This document shows, piece by piece, positions 45,694 to 54,818 of a stretch of 64,000 nt of DNA. A program made the position numbers and the translations under genes. Source of the stretch: Schleiferiaceae bacterium. Lineage in GTDB: Bacteria; Bacteroidota; Bacteroidia; Flavobacteriales; Schleiferiaceae. The stretch's first letter is position 1, and the number at the start of each line of letters is the position of its first letter. The stretch spans positions 1-64,000 of the forward strand of contig JAQWXR010000001.1 of NCBI GenBank assembly GCA_029254375.1, in the 5' to 3' direction. The notes beneath the pieces were generated by a model. The model ran no database searches. It was not told the DNA's origin and saw only the letters and a program-made list of their open reading frames with translations.

Positions 45694-46482
45694 ATGAAGA
45701 AAAAAGTTCTGCCGTACCGCGATCCATTTGGATATCCTATTTGGGCAAAGCGTACCGTGATTTTTTGGTTTGGCATAGTGACCTGGTATCGATGCAATCG
45801 GATCAATACGCTGCGTATACTAGGTGGCGAGAATCTCAAGGGTCTGCCGGATCAAAATGTTCTTTTTGTGAGTAATCACCAAACATATTTCATGGATGTA
45901 GCCAGTATGTATCTGGTTTTCAGTCATGCAAAGCACAAGATTTATAATCGTGCGGATAGATTCTGGCCCTTTATAAATCCTAAAATCAATCTCTTTTTCA
46001 TTGCGGCGAAGGAAACCATGAAATCTGGTTTATTGCCAAGGGCAATGGCACTTGCTGGTTCAGTGAGTATTAAGCGCACTTGGCGTGAGGCAGGCAAGGA
46101 TGTTTCTAGAAATGTGGATAGTCGCGATTTGGACAACATCAAGAAAGCGATTCAAAGCGGATGGGTGATCACCTTCCCGCAGGGAACCACCAAACCATAC
46201 GTTCCAGGGAGGCGTGGAACGGCACACATTATTAAACAATTAAATCCGTTGGTAGTTCCGGTCGTTATTGACGGTTATCGACGTGCTTTTGACAAGAAGG
46301 GGCTTCGAACAAAAAAGCGAGGATCGAACATGACCATGCGATTCAAGCCTCCGATGAGATTTGACCAGGGTTTGAGTCCCCAAGACATTCTAGATCAGAT
46401 CATGGATGCGATCGAACAATCTGAAAAGCATCAAGGAATTCGTACCTTAGAAGCGGTAAAAATCAGCGAAAACATCGGATGA
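45694..46482 (+). CDS. plsC: 1-acyl-sn-glycerol-3-phosphate acyltransferase (PlsC-like)
   Basis: The protein has 262 residues from MKKKVLPYRDPFGYP. An ATG at 45673 is in frame but precedes the promoter box. The acyltransferase motif NHQTYFMD (HX4D) lies near residue 68, with FPQGTTKPY (motif III-like) and LVVPVVIDGY (motif IV-like) following. It makes phosphatidic acid or an ornithine/other lipid. ATGA overlap with the next gene. Confidence 0.87.
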   Translation: MKKKVLPYRDPFGYPIWAKRTVIFWFGIVTWYRCNRINTLRILGGENLKGLPDQNVLFVSNHQTYFMDVASMYLVFSHAKHKIYNRADRFWPFINPKINLFFIAAKETMKSGLLPRAMALAGSVSIKRTWREAGKDVSRNVDSRDLDNIKKAIQSGWVITFPQGTTKPYVPGRRGTAHIIKQLNPLVVPVVIDGYRRAFDKKGLRTKKRGSNMTMRFKPPMRFDQGLSPQDILDQIMDAIEQSEKHQGIRTLEAVKISENIG

Positions 46483-47273
46483 ACCTTATGAAACGCATCT
46501 CTTTAATCCTTGTGGCGGCTTTGCTTGGCGTGGTAGCATGCACGAAGAATATCCTTCCCGAGGATGCCAGCTATGACCAGCGTAATGTGGTACTCAAGCA
46601 CTTCATGTACTTTGATGGGGTCACGATGGATACGAATAAGCGCTTCATGCTTGGGAATGCCGAAGTGCGCTTTCAGGACATTGAAATTGTATTTGGTCAA
46701 TATTACTTCACCGACCATTTAGACGACACTCTTACGCCAAACTTTAAGGATACGATCGACCCCTATGTCTTTGATCCTGTCGCAGCATCCTTAGCCTACA
46801 ACACGAATGCGCGTCTTTATCGACTTTCTAAAGGGGTGTATTCGGGCTTGCATCACTTCCGAATGGGACTTGATTCTACGGCCAATGCAACTCCGCCAAC
46901 TACCTTAGGTGAGAATCATAGCCTGCGCCACCCTGGCGTCTATCGAGGGGAGGGAAATGGCTATAATATTCTGTATATCAAAGGATTGTATCGAGATGCC
47001 ATGGATACCACCATCTTAACTCCGGATAAGCCTTTTGTATATCGAGTTTCCAATGAGCTCATGGATTTGGATTGGTTCAAGTCCATGTCCTTTAATGTGG
47101 TGCCCAATCGCGATGTCAATATCAACATCGTTTGGGACATTGATAAACTACTCCTCGGGGTGGATCCATTGTTGGTAGACGACTTAGATGTGGATCCAAG
47201 CGATCCCATTGCAGCCGGCCTATATCCCACGATCAAGGGGAACATGGAGGCGTCCTACAGCATTCAGCTTTAA
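46479..47273 (+). CDS. lipoprotein, possibly MbnP-like
   Basis: The protein has 264 residues from the ATG overlapping the plsC stop, or 261 from the ATG at 46488. Lipoprotein signal LILVAALLGVVAC. The segments KGVYSGLHHFRMGLDSTAN and NAEVRFQDIEIVFGQYYFTD recall the MbnP family (periplasmic partners of copper/haem peroxidases), but no MbnH-type gene is nearby. Treat the name as tentative. Confidence 0.55.
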   Translation: MNLMKRISLILVAALLGVVACTKNILPEDASYDQRNVVLKHFMYFDGVTMDTNKRFMLGNAEVRFQDIEIVFGQYYFTDHLDDTLTPNFKDTIDPYVFDPVAASLAYNTNARLYRLSKGVYSGLHHFRMGLDSTANATPPTTLGENHSLRHPGVYRGEGNGYNILYIKGLYRDAMDTTILTPDKPFVYRVSNELMDLDWFKSMSFNVVPNRDVNINIVWDIDKLLLGVDPLLVDDLDVDPSDPIAAGLYPTIKGNMEASYSIQL

Positions 47274-47282
47274 ATATTTAGG

Positions 47283-48644
47283 ATGAAGGTTCACTTCATC
47301 GCCATTGGGGGTTCGGCCATGCATAATTTGGCCTTAGCCATGGCAGAGCGCGGTGATACCGTGATTACAGGTAGCGATGATGCCATATTTGAACCCTCAC
47401 GTAGCCGCTTAACGGTTGCTGGCATACTTCCAGAACAGGAAGGTTGGTTTCCTGAAAAAATTACATCGGACCTCGACGCCGTGATCCTTGGCATGCATGC
47501 GCGAGCGGACAATCCAGAACTTTTACAGGCCCAAGAAATGGGTCTAGCCATTTATTCCTACCCAGAATACCTCTACGAAGCTACCAAGCATAAGACGCGG
47601 GTAGTTATCGGAGGAAGCCACGGGAAGACCAGTACGACGTCGATGCTGCTGCACGCCCTGCGTATCGATGGTATGGATGTCGATTATATGGTGGGTGCGC
47701 AGTTGGCAGGCTACCAAACCATGGTTCGACTGAGCACGAGCGCGGAATGGGCCGTTTTTGAAGGGGATGAATACTTGTCCTCGCCGATTGATTTGCGGCC
47801 AAAATTCCATTTATACCGCGCCAATGTGGCCATTTTAACGGGTATGGCCTGGGATCATGTCAATGTCTTCCCCACCATGGCGGTTTATGAGCGGGCTTTC
47901 AGCGCATTTTTAGAAAGCATGGAACCAGGTGGTACGTTGATCTACAACGAGGAGGATGAGGCCTTGACTGCCGTCGTACTCGCCGATCAAAGCCCAATAC
48001 GCAAAATCCCCTATCGCACCCCAGCCTATCGCATTGAAGAGAATCAATGGATTTGGGAGACGCCCTCAGGGGATTTGGCCCTGAATATTTTGGGTAAGCA
48101 CAACCTGAGTAATGCCGAAGGGGCTCGTTGGCTTGCACAGGAGATGGGCATTCAAGCGGAAGATTTTTACGATGCCATGGCCACGTTTGAAGGAGCCCAA
48201 CGCCGTTTGGAAGTACTGGCCGAGTCGGATGCGCGCTGTGTGCATTTGGACTTTGCCCATGCGCCGAGCAAAGTGAAAGCGACAGTGGCCGCCTATGTGG
48301 AGACCTATGAGCAAACCGCTGGCCTCTTAGAATTGCACACCTTCAGTTCTTTGAACCCCGCCTTTATCCCGGGCTATGCGGGTACAATGGAGGGTTTGGG
48401 TCAAGCCATGGTCTACTTTGACCCAGCCGCGGTCGCTCACAAGAAGCTTCCTGCCTTAGATCCTGCGTGGGTGCAAAACATTTTTGGTCCTGAAGTTCGC
48501 GTGTTCACGCGTCAAGAAGACGTTCAGGCGGCTTTAAATGCCTTAGCAGATACCTGCCATTTGCTCATCATGTCTTCCGGAAATATGGGCGGCATGGACG
48601 TTCGAACCTGGGCTCCTTCTTGGGTCGAATCGCTGCCTCAGTAG
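47283..48644 (+). CDS. mpl: UDP-MurNAc:tripeptide ligase Mpl (murein recycling)
   Basis: The protein has 453 residues. It begins MKVHFIAIGGSAMHNLALA, then has the Mur-ligase P-loop GGSHGKTSTTSML (about 111-123). Length and sequence match Mpl, which attaches recycled L-Ala-D-Glu-mDAP to UDP-MurNAc, rather than MurC. The 3' end overlaps a reverse gene by 7 bp. Confidence 0.9.
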   Translation: MKVHFIAIGGSAMHNLALAMAERGDTVITGSDDAIFEPSRSRLTVAGILPEQEGWFPEKITSDLDAVILGMHARADNPELLQAQEMGLAIYSYPEYLYEATKHKTRVVIGGSHGKTSTTSMLLHALRIDGMDVDYMVGAQLAGYQTMVRLSTSAEWAVFEGDEYLSSPIDLRPKFHLYRANVAILTGMAWDHVNVFPTMAVYERAFSAFLESMEPGGTLIYNEEDEALTAVVLADQSPIRKIPYRTPAYRIEENQWIWETPSGDLALNILGKHNLSNAEGARWLAQEMGIQAEDFYDAMATFEGAQRRLEVLAESDARCVHLDFAHAPSKVKATVAAYVETYEQTAGLLELHTFSSLNPAFIPGYAGTMEGLGQAMVYFDPAAVAHKKLPALDPAWVQNIFGPEVRVFTRQEDVQAALNALADTCHLLIMSSGNMGGMDVRTWAPSWVESLPQ

Positions 48645-49297
48645 CAACCTCTAGGCATAAAACCCCCGTTTAGCGGCCACGTCAAACTCCACAACCAGGT
48701 GGTGCGCAATTTATCGCTGTGCATATCCAAGGTGGTTTGAGGGCCAAAAGCGATTTCCACCGGAAGTATAATGCAATGCTTCATCACGAATGGGCTAATG
48801 CGGTTTTGGTAATGGCCCTGCACACGAAGGACCCAGGGATAACCGGTCTGGTGGTAGACCAGCGGAACGCCTGGCGTTTCCGTGAAGGAACTGCGTGCAT
48901 AGCCCAAGCCGATACCGGCACTAAGGTCCCAGCTATTGGAGTTGCCAATGAGATAGCCGGTGGTGAGCACTCCGGCCCAACGCATTTGATCCAGGTAGAC
49001 CAGCTCGCCAGTTTCGGTGAGGGCTTGACTTTGCGCGTCTTGCAGACTAAGCGCTACCGAAAAATGCGGATGCACCCGGGCACTCAACTGCAGGCCACTT
49101 AAATTACCTGTGATGCTATTGATTGCGGAGGTATTGGGGGAGAAAAGTTGGTAAGGGCCGCTTTCAAAATGCGCGGCAAAGGGCATGATTGTTCTCAATT
49201 CCGCCACCACCACATCAGGCTTTCTGCTTTGCGCGCTATCTGTTTGCCCAAAAGCCAGAGTTGGGAGAAGGCCGAGGGCTGCAAGGAACACCCTCAT
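48638..49297 (-). CDS. hypothetical secreted beta-rich protein
   Basis: The protein has 219 residues. Signal peptide VFLAALGLLPTLAFGQ; the rest is rich in alternating aromatic strands (SVALSLQDAQSQ, GIGLGYARSSF), as in small outer-membrane barrels. Start overlaps the stop of the STAS-like gene by ATGA. In the reverse operon with pyrR/pyrB. Function not recognised. Confidence 0.6.
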   Translation of the reverse strand: MRVFLAALGLLPTLAFGQTDSAQSRKPDVVVAELRTIMPFAAHFESGPYQLFSPNTSAINSITGNLSGLQLSARVHPHFSVALSLQDAQSQALTETGELVYLDQMRWAGVLTTGYLIGNSNSWDLSAGIGLGYARSSFTETPGVPLVYHQTGYPWVLRVQGHYQNRISPFVMKHCIILPVEIAFGPQTTLDMHSDKLRTTWLWSLTWPLNGGFMPRGCY

Positions 49298-49632
49298 TCC
49301 TCCATCAATTTGCGCTGTATCTCATCCATCTCAAAGAAATCTTCGGCTTCTTGGTAGGAGGGAACAACAGGCAAATCCTCGTCGAAGAGATTCATGAGGC
49401 TTTCTCGCACTAGGATGATGAAACTATAGTTCTCATCGAGGCGCTCCACTTGAAAGTCCTGCAATTCCTCGAGGTCTTCGAATTCCTCCACACGAGAGAG
49501 GTTGAGGATGACATGGTCGTTGGAATGTTTGGTCATCAGTGTCAAAAGTTCTTCCATGTCGGAAGTACTGAACACATCCACATTAAACTTGATGTGCAGG
49601 AAGGCGGTTTTCGTTTCTACTTTAAATGACAT
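49294..49632 (-). CDS. STAS-like small protein
   Basis: The protein has 112 residues. The pattern VETKTAFLHIKF, DHVILNLSRVEEFEDLEELQ, YSFIILV resembles a STAS/anti-sigma-antagonist fold without an obvious phospho-serine. In Flavobacteria such a protein is often found beside pyrB, sometimes mislabelled. Acidic C-terminus (DFFEMDEIQRKLMEE). Confidence 0.55.
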   Translation of the reverse strand: MSFKVETKTAFLHIKFNVDVFSTSDMEELLTLMTKHSNDHVILNLSRVEEFEDLEELQDFQVERLDENYSFIILVRESLMNLFDEDLPVVPSYQEAEDFFEMDEIQRKLMEE

Positions 49633-49638
49633 GGTCGT

Positions 49639-50583
49639 TTATACGATATTCTTTCCTTGGGCGGCAAGTAGGTAAAGAACAGCCATTCGAACTGCCACAC
49701 CGTTTTGCACTTGGTCTAAGATAATAGCATGTTCCGAATCTGCCACCTCGGAGGTAATTTCTACCCCGCGATTTATAGGACCGGGGTGCAAAATCAATGG
49801 GATGGAGTCCAATGCTTGAAGTTTTTCCATGGTCACGCCATAGCGCATATGATATTCCCGAATGCTGGGGAAGTAGGCTCGGTCCATACGCTCATGCTGA
49901 ACACGGAGCATATTGGCCACATCGGCCCATTCCAGAGCGTCTTCGAGGCGCGGAATCACTAGGACCCCTAGGGAGTAAATATGTCGGGGAATCAAGGTGG
50001 CGGGTCCACAAACGGCCACTTCGGCACCTAGTTTTTGTAAGCAATAAATATTACTCAATGCTACGCGGGAATGGGTAATGTCACCAATGATGACGACGCG
50101 CTTTCCCTGCAGGCTACCCAGTTTTTCGGTCATAGAAAAAGCATCAAGCAACGCTTGCGTGGGGTGCTCATGGGTGCCATCGCCTGCATTCACGATGTGA
50201 GCATCGACGTGCTTGCTTAAGAATTCGGCGGCACCGGGCTCGGAATGACGCATCACAATCATATCCACCTTCATGGCCAAAATGTTATTCACGGTATCCA
50301 CTAAGGTTTCCCCTTTCTTCACGGAAGAATTGGATGCCGCAAAATTGATAACATCGGCACTTAAGCGTTTTTCTGCGAGCTCAAAGCTCAATCGCGTGCG
50401 AGTAGAATTCTCAAAAAACAGATTGGCGATGGTGATATCACGTAGGGACGGGACCTTTTTAATGGGGCGATTGATCACCTCTTTAAATTGGGCTGCCCAA
50501 TGCAGAACCAAATGAATGTCTTCAGGACTAAGTCCCTTGATGCCCAATAGGTGATGAGTGCTCAGTTTAGCGCTGTGCGGCAT
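49639..50583 (-). CDS. pyrB: aspartate carbamoyltransferase, catalytic chain
   Basis: The protein has 314 residues from ATG at 50583; a TTG five codons upstream is possible. The carbamoyl-phosphate motif ENSTRTRLSFE, MRHSEPG and HEHPTQALLDAFS are present. Commits carbamoyl phosphate to pyrimidine synthesis. No regulatory chain (pyrI) is nearby. Overlaps the end of pyrR by 17 bp. Confidence 0.95.
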   Translation of the reverse strand: MPHSAKLSTHHLLGIKGLSPEDIHLVLHWAAQFKEVINRPIKKVPSLRDITIANLFFENSTRTRLSFELAEKRLSADVINFAASNSSVKKGETLVDTVNNILAMKVDMIVMRHSEPGAAEFLSKHVDAHIVNAGDGTHEHPTQALLDAFSMTEKLGSLQGKRVVIIGDITHSRVALSNIYCLQKLGAEVAVCGPATLIPRHIYSLGVLVIPRLEDALEWADVANMLRVQHERMDRAYFPSIREYHMRYGVTMEKLQALDSIPLILHPGPINRGVEITSEVADSEHAIILDQVQNGVAVRMAVLYLLAAQGKNIV

Positions 50584-51118
50584 GTGGGGTGGATTCAATC
50601 AATACAGAGGGTAGGTCGTTGGTCCATTCAAGGCGAACACGTTCTTCAGCAATGGCATCGACGCGTCGGCCGGAATAATCAGGCTGTATGGGTAGCTCTC
50701 GGGAAAAACGTCGATCAATCAAGACGCAGAGTTCAACCCTTTGAGGACGGCCATAGTCTTGTAAAGCATCCATAGCGGCGCGGACGCTTCGTCCGGTATA
50801 TAGCACATCATCGACGATAATGACTCGCTTTCCCTCGATGAGTACATCCATTTGATTGGGGCTAGCGGCGAGAGGTTCCTCGCGTCTGCGGAAATCATCG
50901 CGATGAAAAGTGATATCCAGTGCGCCGAATGGAACCTTGCTTACTCCATGTTCTTTCTGCAGTCGGGAAGCTATAGCCATAGCAAGTCGCGTTCCACGCG
51001 GCTGCAAACCAATTATCACGGAATTATTCCAAGGGAAGTGAACTTCGTTCAGTTGGCAACAAAGTCGGTTCAGCGTTATTTCGCAGTCCCGAGCATCCAG
51101 AAGGGTTTTGGTGGCCAT
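50567..51118 (-). CDS. pyrR: PyrR: uracil phosphoribosyltransferase/pyrimidine regulator
   Basis: The protein has 183 residues. The PRPP loop VIIVDDVLYTGRSVRAAMDAL and the PyrR-type RLAMAIASRL and DITFHRDDFRRR segments are present. In Firmicutes PyrR binds pyr mRNA and controls attenuation; here the promoter box lies 8 nt from the ATG, leaving no leader, so it may act mainly as the enzyme or on other RNAs. Confidence 0.93.
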   Translation of the reverse strand: MATKTLLDARDCEITLNRLCCQLNEVHFPWNNSVIIGLQPRGTRLAMAIASRLQKEHGVSKVPFGALDITFHRDDFRRREEPLAASPNQMDVLIEGKRVIIVDDVLYTGRSVRAAMDALQDYGRPQRVELCVLIDRRFSRELPIQPDYSGRRVDAIAEERVRLEWTNDLPSVLIESTPHAAQR

Positions 51119-51126
51119 GTTAGCAA

Positions 51127-51134
51127 CAAAGGTA
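51127..51134 (-). promoter_or_regulatory. -7 promoter box for pyrR-pyrB
   Basis: TACCTTTG on the reverse strand, exact consensus, ends 8 nt before the pyrR ATG. A TTCG that could serve as -33 lies 19 bp further up. Confidence 0.6.
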
Positions 51135-51213
51135 CTTTTTTAGCCGTGAATAGCGAACACCCTCAACGGAGGATAGATATCCCTCTCGAGAATCCCAAAA
51201 CGAAGAGAAGTTC

Positions 51214-53007
51214 CTAGCTATTCATGGAGATTAAGAATTCCTCATTGTTAAGGGTCTTGCTCATCCGGTCATGCATGAATTCCATTGCTTCCACGGGCGT
51301 CATGTCGGCCAAGTGGCGGCGTAGGATATACATCCGGCTTAATATTTCCTTCGGGAGGAGTAGATCTTCCTTGCGCGTGCCTGAAGACATTAGATCCAAA
51401 GCTGGCCATACCCTGCGGTTTGCGATCTTTCGATCCAATTGCATCTCCATGTTTCCAGTCCCTTTGAATTCCTCAAAAATAACCTCGTCCATTTTGGATC
51501 CCGTATCAATTAATGCGGTAGCCAAGATGGTTAGTGACCCTCCGTTTTCAATATTACGCGCGGCTCCAAAGAAACGCTTTGGGCGGTGCAAGGCGTTGGC
51601 ATCGACACCACCGGATAAAACCTTGCCAGACGCAGGGCTAACGGTGTTGTAGGCTCTTGCCAAACGCGTGATGGAATCCAAAAGGATGATCACGTCGTGG
51701 CCGCATTCGACGAGGCGCTTGGCCTTTTCTAATACGATGTTGGCGACGCGAACATGTCGTTCTGCTGGCTCATCGAAGGTGGAGGCGACTACTTCGGCAT
51801 TCACGCTCCGAGCCATGTCAGTGACTTCCTCAGGACGCTCATCGACCAAGAGAATAATCATGTATGCTTCGGGGTGATTGGCGGCGATGGCGTTGGCCAC
51901 TTCCTTGAGTAAGGTGGTCTTACCCGTTTTGGGCTGGGCCACAATCAAACCTCTTTGACCTTTTCCAATGGGGGAAAATAAATCAATCACCCGAGTGGAT
52001 AGCGTGCTACGGCGCCCAGTTAAATTGAATTTCTCTTCTGGAAAAAGGGGAGTTAGGTGTTCAAAGCTGACACGATCACGGATAAAATCTGGCTCGCGAC
52101 CGTTGATGCTAATGACTTTGGTTAATGGGAAGAACTTCTCACCTTCTCGTGGAGGGCGAACTTCGCCACGAACAGTATCGCCAGTCTTTAGGCCAAATTG
52201 CTTGACTTGTTGGACCGAGATATAGACATCATCTGGAGAGTTGAGATAGTTGTAATCTGAAGAACGTAAAAAAGCGAAATTATCAGGCATCATTTCAACC
52301 ACGCCTTCCGTGGGAATGATCCCTTCAAATTCGTAATTACGGCGATCCGGACGATCATTGCGATCTTGGCGCTCCCCGCGTTCTTGACGCTCCCCGCGTT
52401 CTTGACGCTCTGGTTGAGGCCCGCGTTCAGGGCGATCTTGACGCTCCCCACGATCTTGGCGCTCCCCACGTTCAGGGCGAGGCCCGCGTTCTGCGCGTTC
52501 AGGGCGATCCCCACGATCTTGGCGCTCCCCACGATCTTGACGCTCCGCGCGTTCAGGTCGAGGCCCGCGATCTTGACGTTCCCCGCGATCCGGGCGGTCA
52601 TTGCGCTCCCCGCGCTCTGGCCTTGATCCGCGTTCCTGACTCTCGCCGCGTTCTGGGTGCTCACCGCGATCATTTCTAGGCAAACGCTCTGGGCGTTCGG
52701 AACGGACTTGAATTCCTTTGTTTTTCTCAGAATTGAGCTCATTGGAGTTGACCTCCACATCACTCATTTCAGAGGGCTGATTTTTGCGAGCAGGGCGGCC
52801 CCGACGTCGTTCGATCGGAGAAGATTCCGAATCGTTCGATGCGTTTGAAGGTGCTTCAAGGTCTACGCCAACCTTAGATCCGATGGCTGAAATCGCCTCT
52901 ATAAGTTCTGGTTTGCGCAAATAACGCGCTTTAGGTACGCCAAGGGCTTCGCCCATAGCTTTGAGTTCGGGGAGTTTTAATTCCGTGATATTCGGGGAAT
53001 TAGCCAT
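51214..53007 (-). CDS. rho: transcription termination factor Rho with disordered insert
   Basis: The protein has 597 residues, about 180 more than E. coli Rho. A Rho_N domain (about 5-45) is followed by a low-complexity insert (about 48-225) dominated by Glu, Arg, Asp, Gly and Pro, then the RNA-binding cold-shock-like domain ([15 protein letters not shown], about 235-300) and the hexameric ATPase with Walker [11 protein letters not shown]. Bacteroidota Rho proteins often carry such inserts; in Bacteroides thetaiotaomicron the insert drives phase separation. Gene stands alone, 95 bp from pyrR. Confidence 0.95.
   Translation of the reverse strand: MANSPNITELKLPELKAMGEALGVPKARYLRKPELIEAISAIGSKVGVDLEAPSNASNDSESSPIERRRGRPARKNQPSEMSDVEVNSNELNSEKNKGIQVRSERPERLPRNDRGEHPERGESQERGSRPERGERNDRPDRGERQDRGPRPERAERQDRGERQDRGDRPERAERGPRPERGERQDRGERQDRPERGPQPERQERGERQERGERQDRNDRPDRRNYEFEGIIPTEGVVEMMPDNFAFLRSSDYNYLNSPDDVYISVQQVKQFGLKTGDTVRGEVRPPREGEKFFPLTKVISINGREPDFIRDRVSFEHLTPLFPEEKFNLTGRRSTLSTRVIDLFSPIGKGQRGLIVAQPKTGKTTLLKEVANAIAANHPEAYMIILLVDERPEEVTDMARSVNAEVVASTFDEPAERHVRVANIVLEKAKRLVECGHDVIILLDSITRLARAYNTVSPASGKVLSGGVDANALHRPKRFFGAARNIENGGSLTILATALIDTGSKMDEVIFEEFKGTGNMEMQLDRKIANRRVWPALDLMSSGTRKEDLLLPKEILSRMYILRRHLADMTPVEAMEFMHDRMSKTLNNEEFLISMNS
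52339..52701 (-). repeat. imperfect codon repeats in the Rho insert
   Basis: The part of rho for residues about 103-223 is built of near-tandem [14 protein letters not shown] and GPRPER units, with correspondingly repetitive DNA (CGCTCCCCACGATCTTG and variants). Such DNA can change length by slippage, so the insert length may vary between strains. Confidence 0.8.
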
Positions 53008-53129
53008 AAAAAGAGCAAAAAGTAATCGTGGAAAAGAGTGTTCTTGAGAGAATGTCTTGGAGGGGGAGGTGCGATTTTACACCTGTGAACGACTACAATA
53101 GTACAAAAAATTCGGAAATTGCACTCATT

Positions 53130-53501
53130 ATGTGGCAACGAATCCAAACTCTTTACATGGTCCTAGGGGCTGTGATGTTCTTTTTAGTCGGTTATGACAC
53201 CATCAGCAATGCGCAAGCGCTCCTTGCCGGATTGGGTATGGCTTTGCTTTTGGCCAATACTACCTACTTCAAGCACCGCAAGCGTCAATTTATGGTGAAT
53301 AGGGTGGTAGTTCTTGTAGCATTTATTCTTGAAGGCTGGCTTCTCTCTGGGGTATATGGAGTGGATGTAGAGGGAATTTCTCAAGCGGGAATGATGAGAT
53401 TGACCTCACCCTTGTTCGCTGTTATTTGTGCCGCATTGGCCAATCGCGCCATTCAAGCTGACGAAAAGAAGGTGAGTTCTGCTGATCGCTTTAGGAAGTG
53501 A
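53130..53501 (+). CDS. DUF4293-family membrane protein
   Basis: The protein has 123 residues from MWQRIQTLYMVLG, the usual DUF4293 start; the frame is open further upstream but without conserved sequence. Four hydrophobic helices, basic C-terminus with RFRK. A Bacteroidota family of unknown function, often beside rho as here. The 3' end overlaps the phosphoesterase gene by 11 bp. Confidence 0.72.
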   Translation: MWQRIQTLYMVLGAVMFFLVGYDTISNAQALLAGLGMALLLANTTYFKHRKRQFMVNRVVVLVAFILEGWLLSGVYGVDVEGISQAGMMRLTSPLFAVICAALANRAIQADEKKVSSADRFRK

Positions 53502-54033
53502 GAGAATCCTCATTTTTGAGTGCACCCCGTTTCCCCAATTCAATGACAGCCAAATTCTGCACGCCCTGGTCGCTGAGGTCAAAGCGAAGCATGGTGCGTT
53601 GATGGTGAAATCCATGATGCCCCATAGCTCCTGGGTTCATACACAGCACCCCAGATGAGTCGTGGCCTACTCGAAGAATGTGCGAGTGGCCACAAATAAA
53701 AATTTTGGGCTGATGGAGGCGGAAGCCCTCCCGAATGGAGGAGGGTAGACGCCCAGCCACGCCGCCGATATGTGTCATCCAGATCCGCTGACCAAAGCGT
53801 TCCTCGATGACATCTTTTGGGGCTTCACGGCGCATGACGCCATCATCAATGTTTCCATGAACAGCAAATACTTTCCCGCAGGTTTTGAGTTGATCGAGAA
53901 CGTCCAGCGAACCAATGTCTCCGGCATGCCAAATTTCGTCGGCGGCCCGGGCATGGCGAAGGATAGCTTCGTCCAAATGCCCATGACTATCGGACAATAA
54001 AAGGATGCGCTGCGCTGTACCTTTGGAATTCAT
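53491..54033 (-). CDS. YfcE/MJ0936-type metallophosphoesterase
   Basis: The protein has 180 residues. The binuclear metal motifs are all present: LLLSDSHGHLD (DxH), AGDIGS (GD), VHGNIDDG (GNxD), MTHIGG (H) and CGHSH (GHxH). These small phosphodiesterases act on cyclic or model phosphodiesters; physiological substrate unknown. Its start codon lies within 5 bp of the truA start on the other strand. Confidence 0.88.
   Translation of the reverse strand: MNSKGTAQRILLLSDSHGHLDEAILRHARAADEIWHAGDIGSLDVLDQLKTCGKVFAVHGNIDDGVMRREAPKDVIEERFGQRIWMTHIGGVAGRLPSSIREGFRLHQPKIFICGHSHILRVGHDSSGVLCMNPGAMGHHGFHHQRTMLRFDLSDQGVQNLAVIELGKRGALKNEDSLTS
54018..54025 (+). promoter_or_regulatory. -7 promoter box for truA, inside the phosphoesterase gene
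   Basis: TACCTTTG ends 10 nt before the truA ATG (7 nt before an alternative TTG at 54033) and lies within the first codons of the divergent gene. Confidence 0.55.
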
Positions 54034-54035
54034 TG

Positions 54036-54818
54036 ATGCAAACTTCGGGATTATCTACGTACGCGATGCGCTTGGCTTTCCATGGCGCTCCTTTTAGTGG
54101 CTGGCAAGTACAGCCGTCCCAAAAAACGGTTCAAGGAGAAATTGAAACCGCACTTTCGTCCTTGCTTCGCGAGAACATAGGGATACAAGGTGCAGGGCGA
54201 ACCGATACAGGGGTGCATGCCGCTAACTATGTGGCGCATTTTGAAGGGCCCGAAGGCCTTGATGTTGAGGAATTAGCGTACAAGCTGAATAGATTCTTGC
54301 CCAGTCGCCTCGGCGTATTTGAAATTGTACGAACCGATAAGGAATTTCATGCGCGCTTTTCTGCGACGTCTCGCTCGTATCGCTATGTTTTGCAGCGCGA
54401 AAAGGATGTTTTTACCACCGATGTAGCATGGTATTACCAGCGGCCTATGGATTTTGAGCGCCTCAATCGAGCCGCTACCTCGCTGTATACAGGCCAGGAT
54501 TTTTCGGCGTTCGCCAGATTGGGAAGTCACAGTGGGAGCAGTGTATGCCAAATTCAGCACGCTCGCTGGCTTAACGAAGGGAATCAATGGATTTTTGAGG
54601 TTCGTGCAAATAGATTCTTGCGGAATATGGTTCGATCCTTAGTGGGGACCATGGTCGAGCACGCCTTAGACAAACGCACATGGGATTCCTGGGAGTCCCT
54701 TTTACTTGGAGGTAGCCGTGCAGATGCCGGCACCTCAGCACCAGCCCATGGCCTATGCTTCGCTGGGGTCACCTATTCAAATTCCCCTTTTGATGAGCGC
54801 GAAAACGCCCCCTTCTAA
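54036..54818 (+). CDS. truA: tRNA pseudouridine synthase A
   Basis: The protein has 260 residues from ATG; TTG at 54033 and ATG at 54066 are alternatives. The catalytic motif GAGRTDTGVHA holds Asp57; SYRYVL and NRFLRNMVRSLVGTMVE follow. TruA makes pseudouridine at positions 38-40 of the tRNA anticodon arm. Its last 26 bases overlap the ABC exporter gene. Confidence 0.95.
   Translation: MQTSGLSTYAMRLAFHGAPFSGWQVQPSQKTVQGEIETALSSLLRENIGIQGAGRTDTGVHAANYVAHFEGPEGLDVEELAYKLNRFLPSRLGVFEIVRTDKEFHARFSATSRSYRYVLQREKDVFTTDVAWYYQRPMDFERLNRAATSLYTGQDFSAFARLGSHSGSSVCQIQHARWLNEGNQWIFEVRANRFLRNMVRSLVGTMVEHALDKRTWDSWESLLLGGSRADAGTSAPAHGLCFAGVTYSNSPFDERENAPF

Noticed and set aside
52339-52701. Rho repeat DNA as a CRISPR array or mobile repeat
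   Set aside because: It is in frame and encodes the charged insert; repeats follow codon usage rather than spacer structure.
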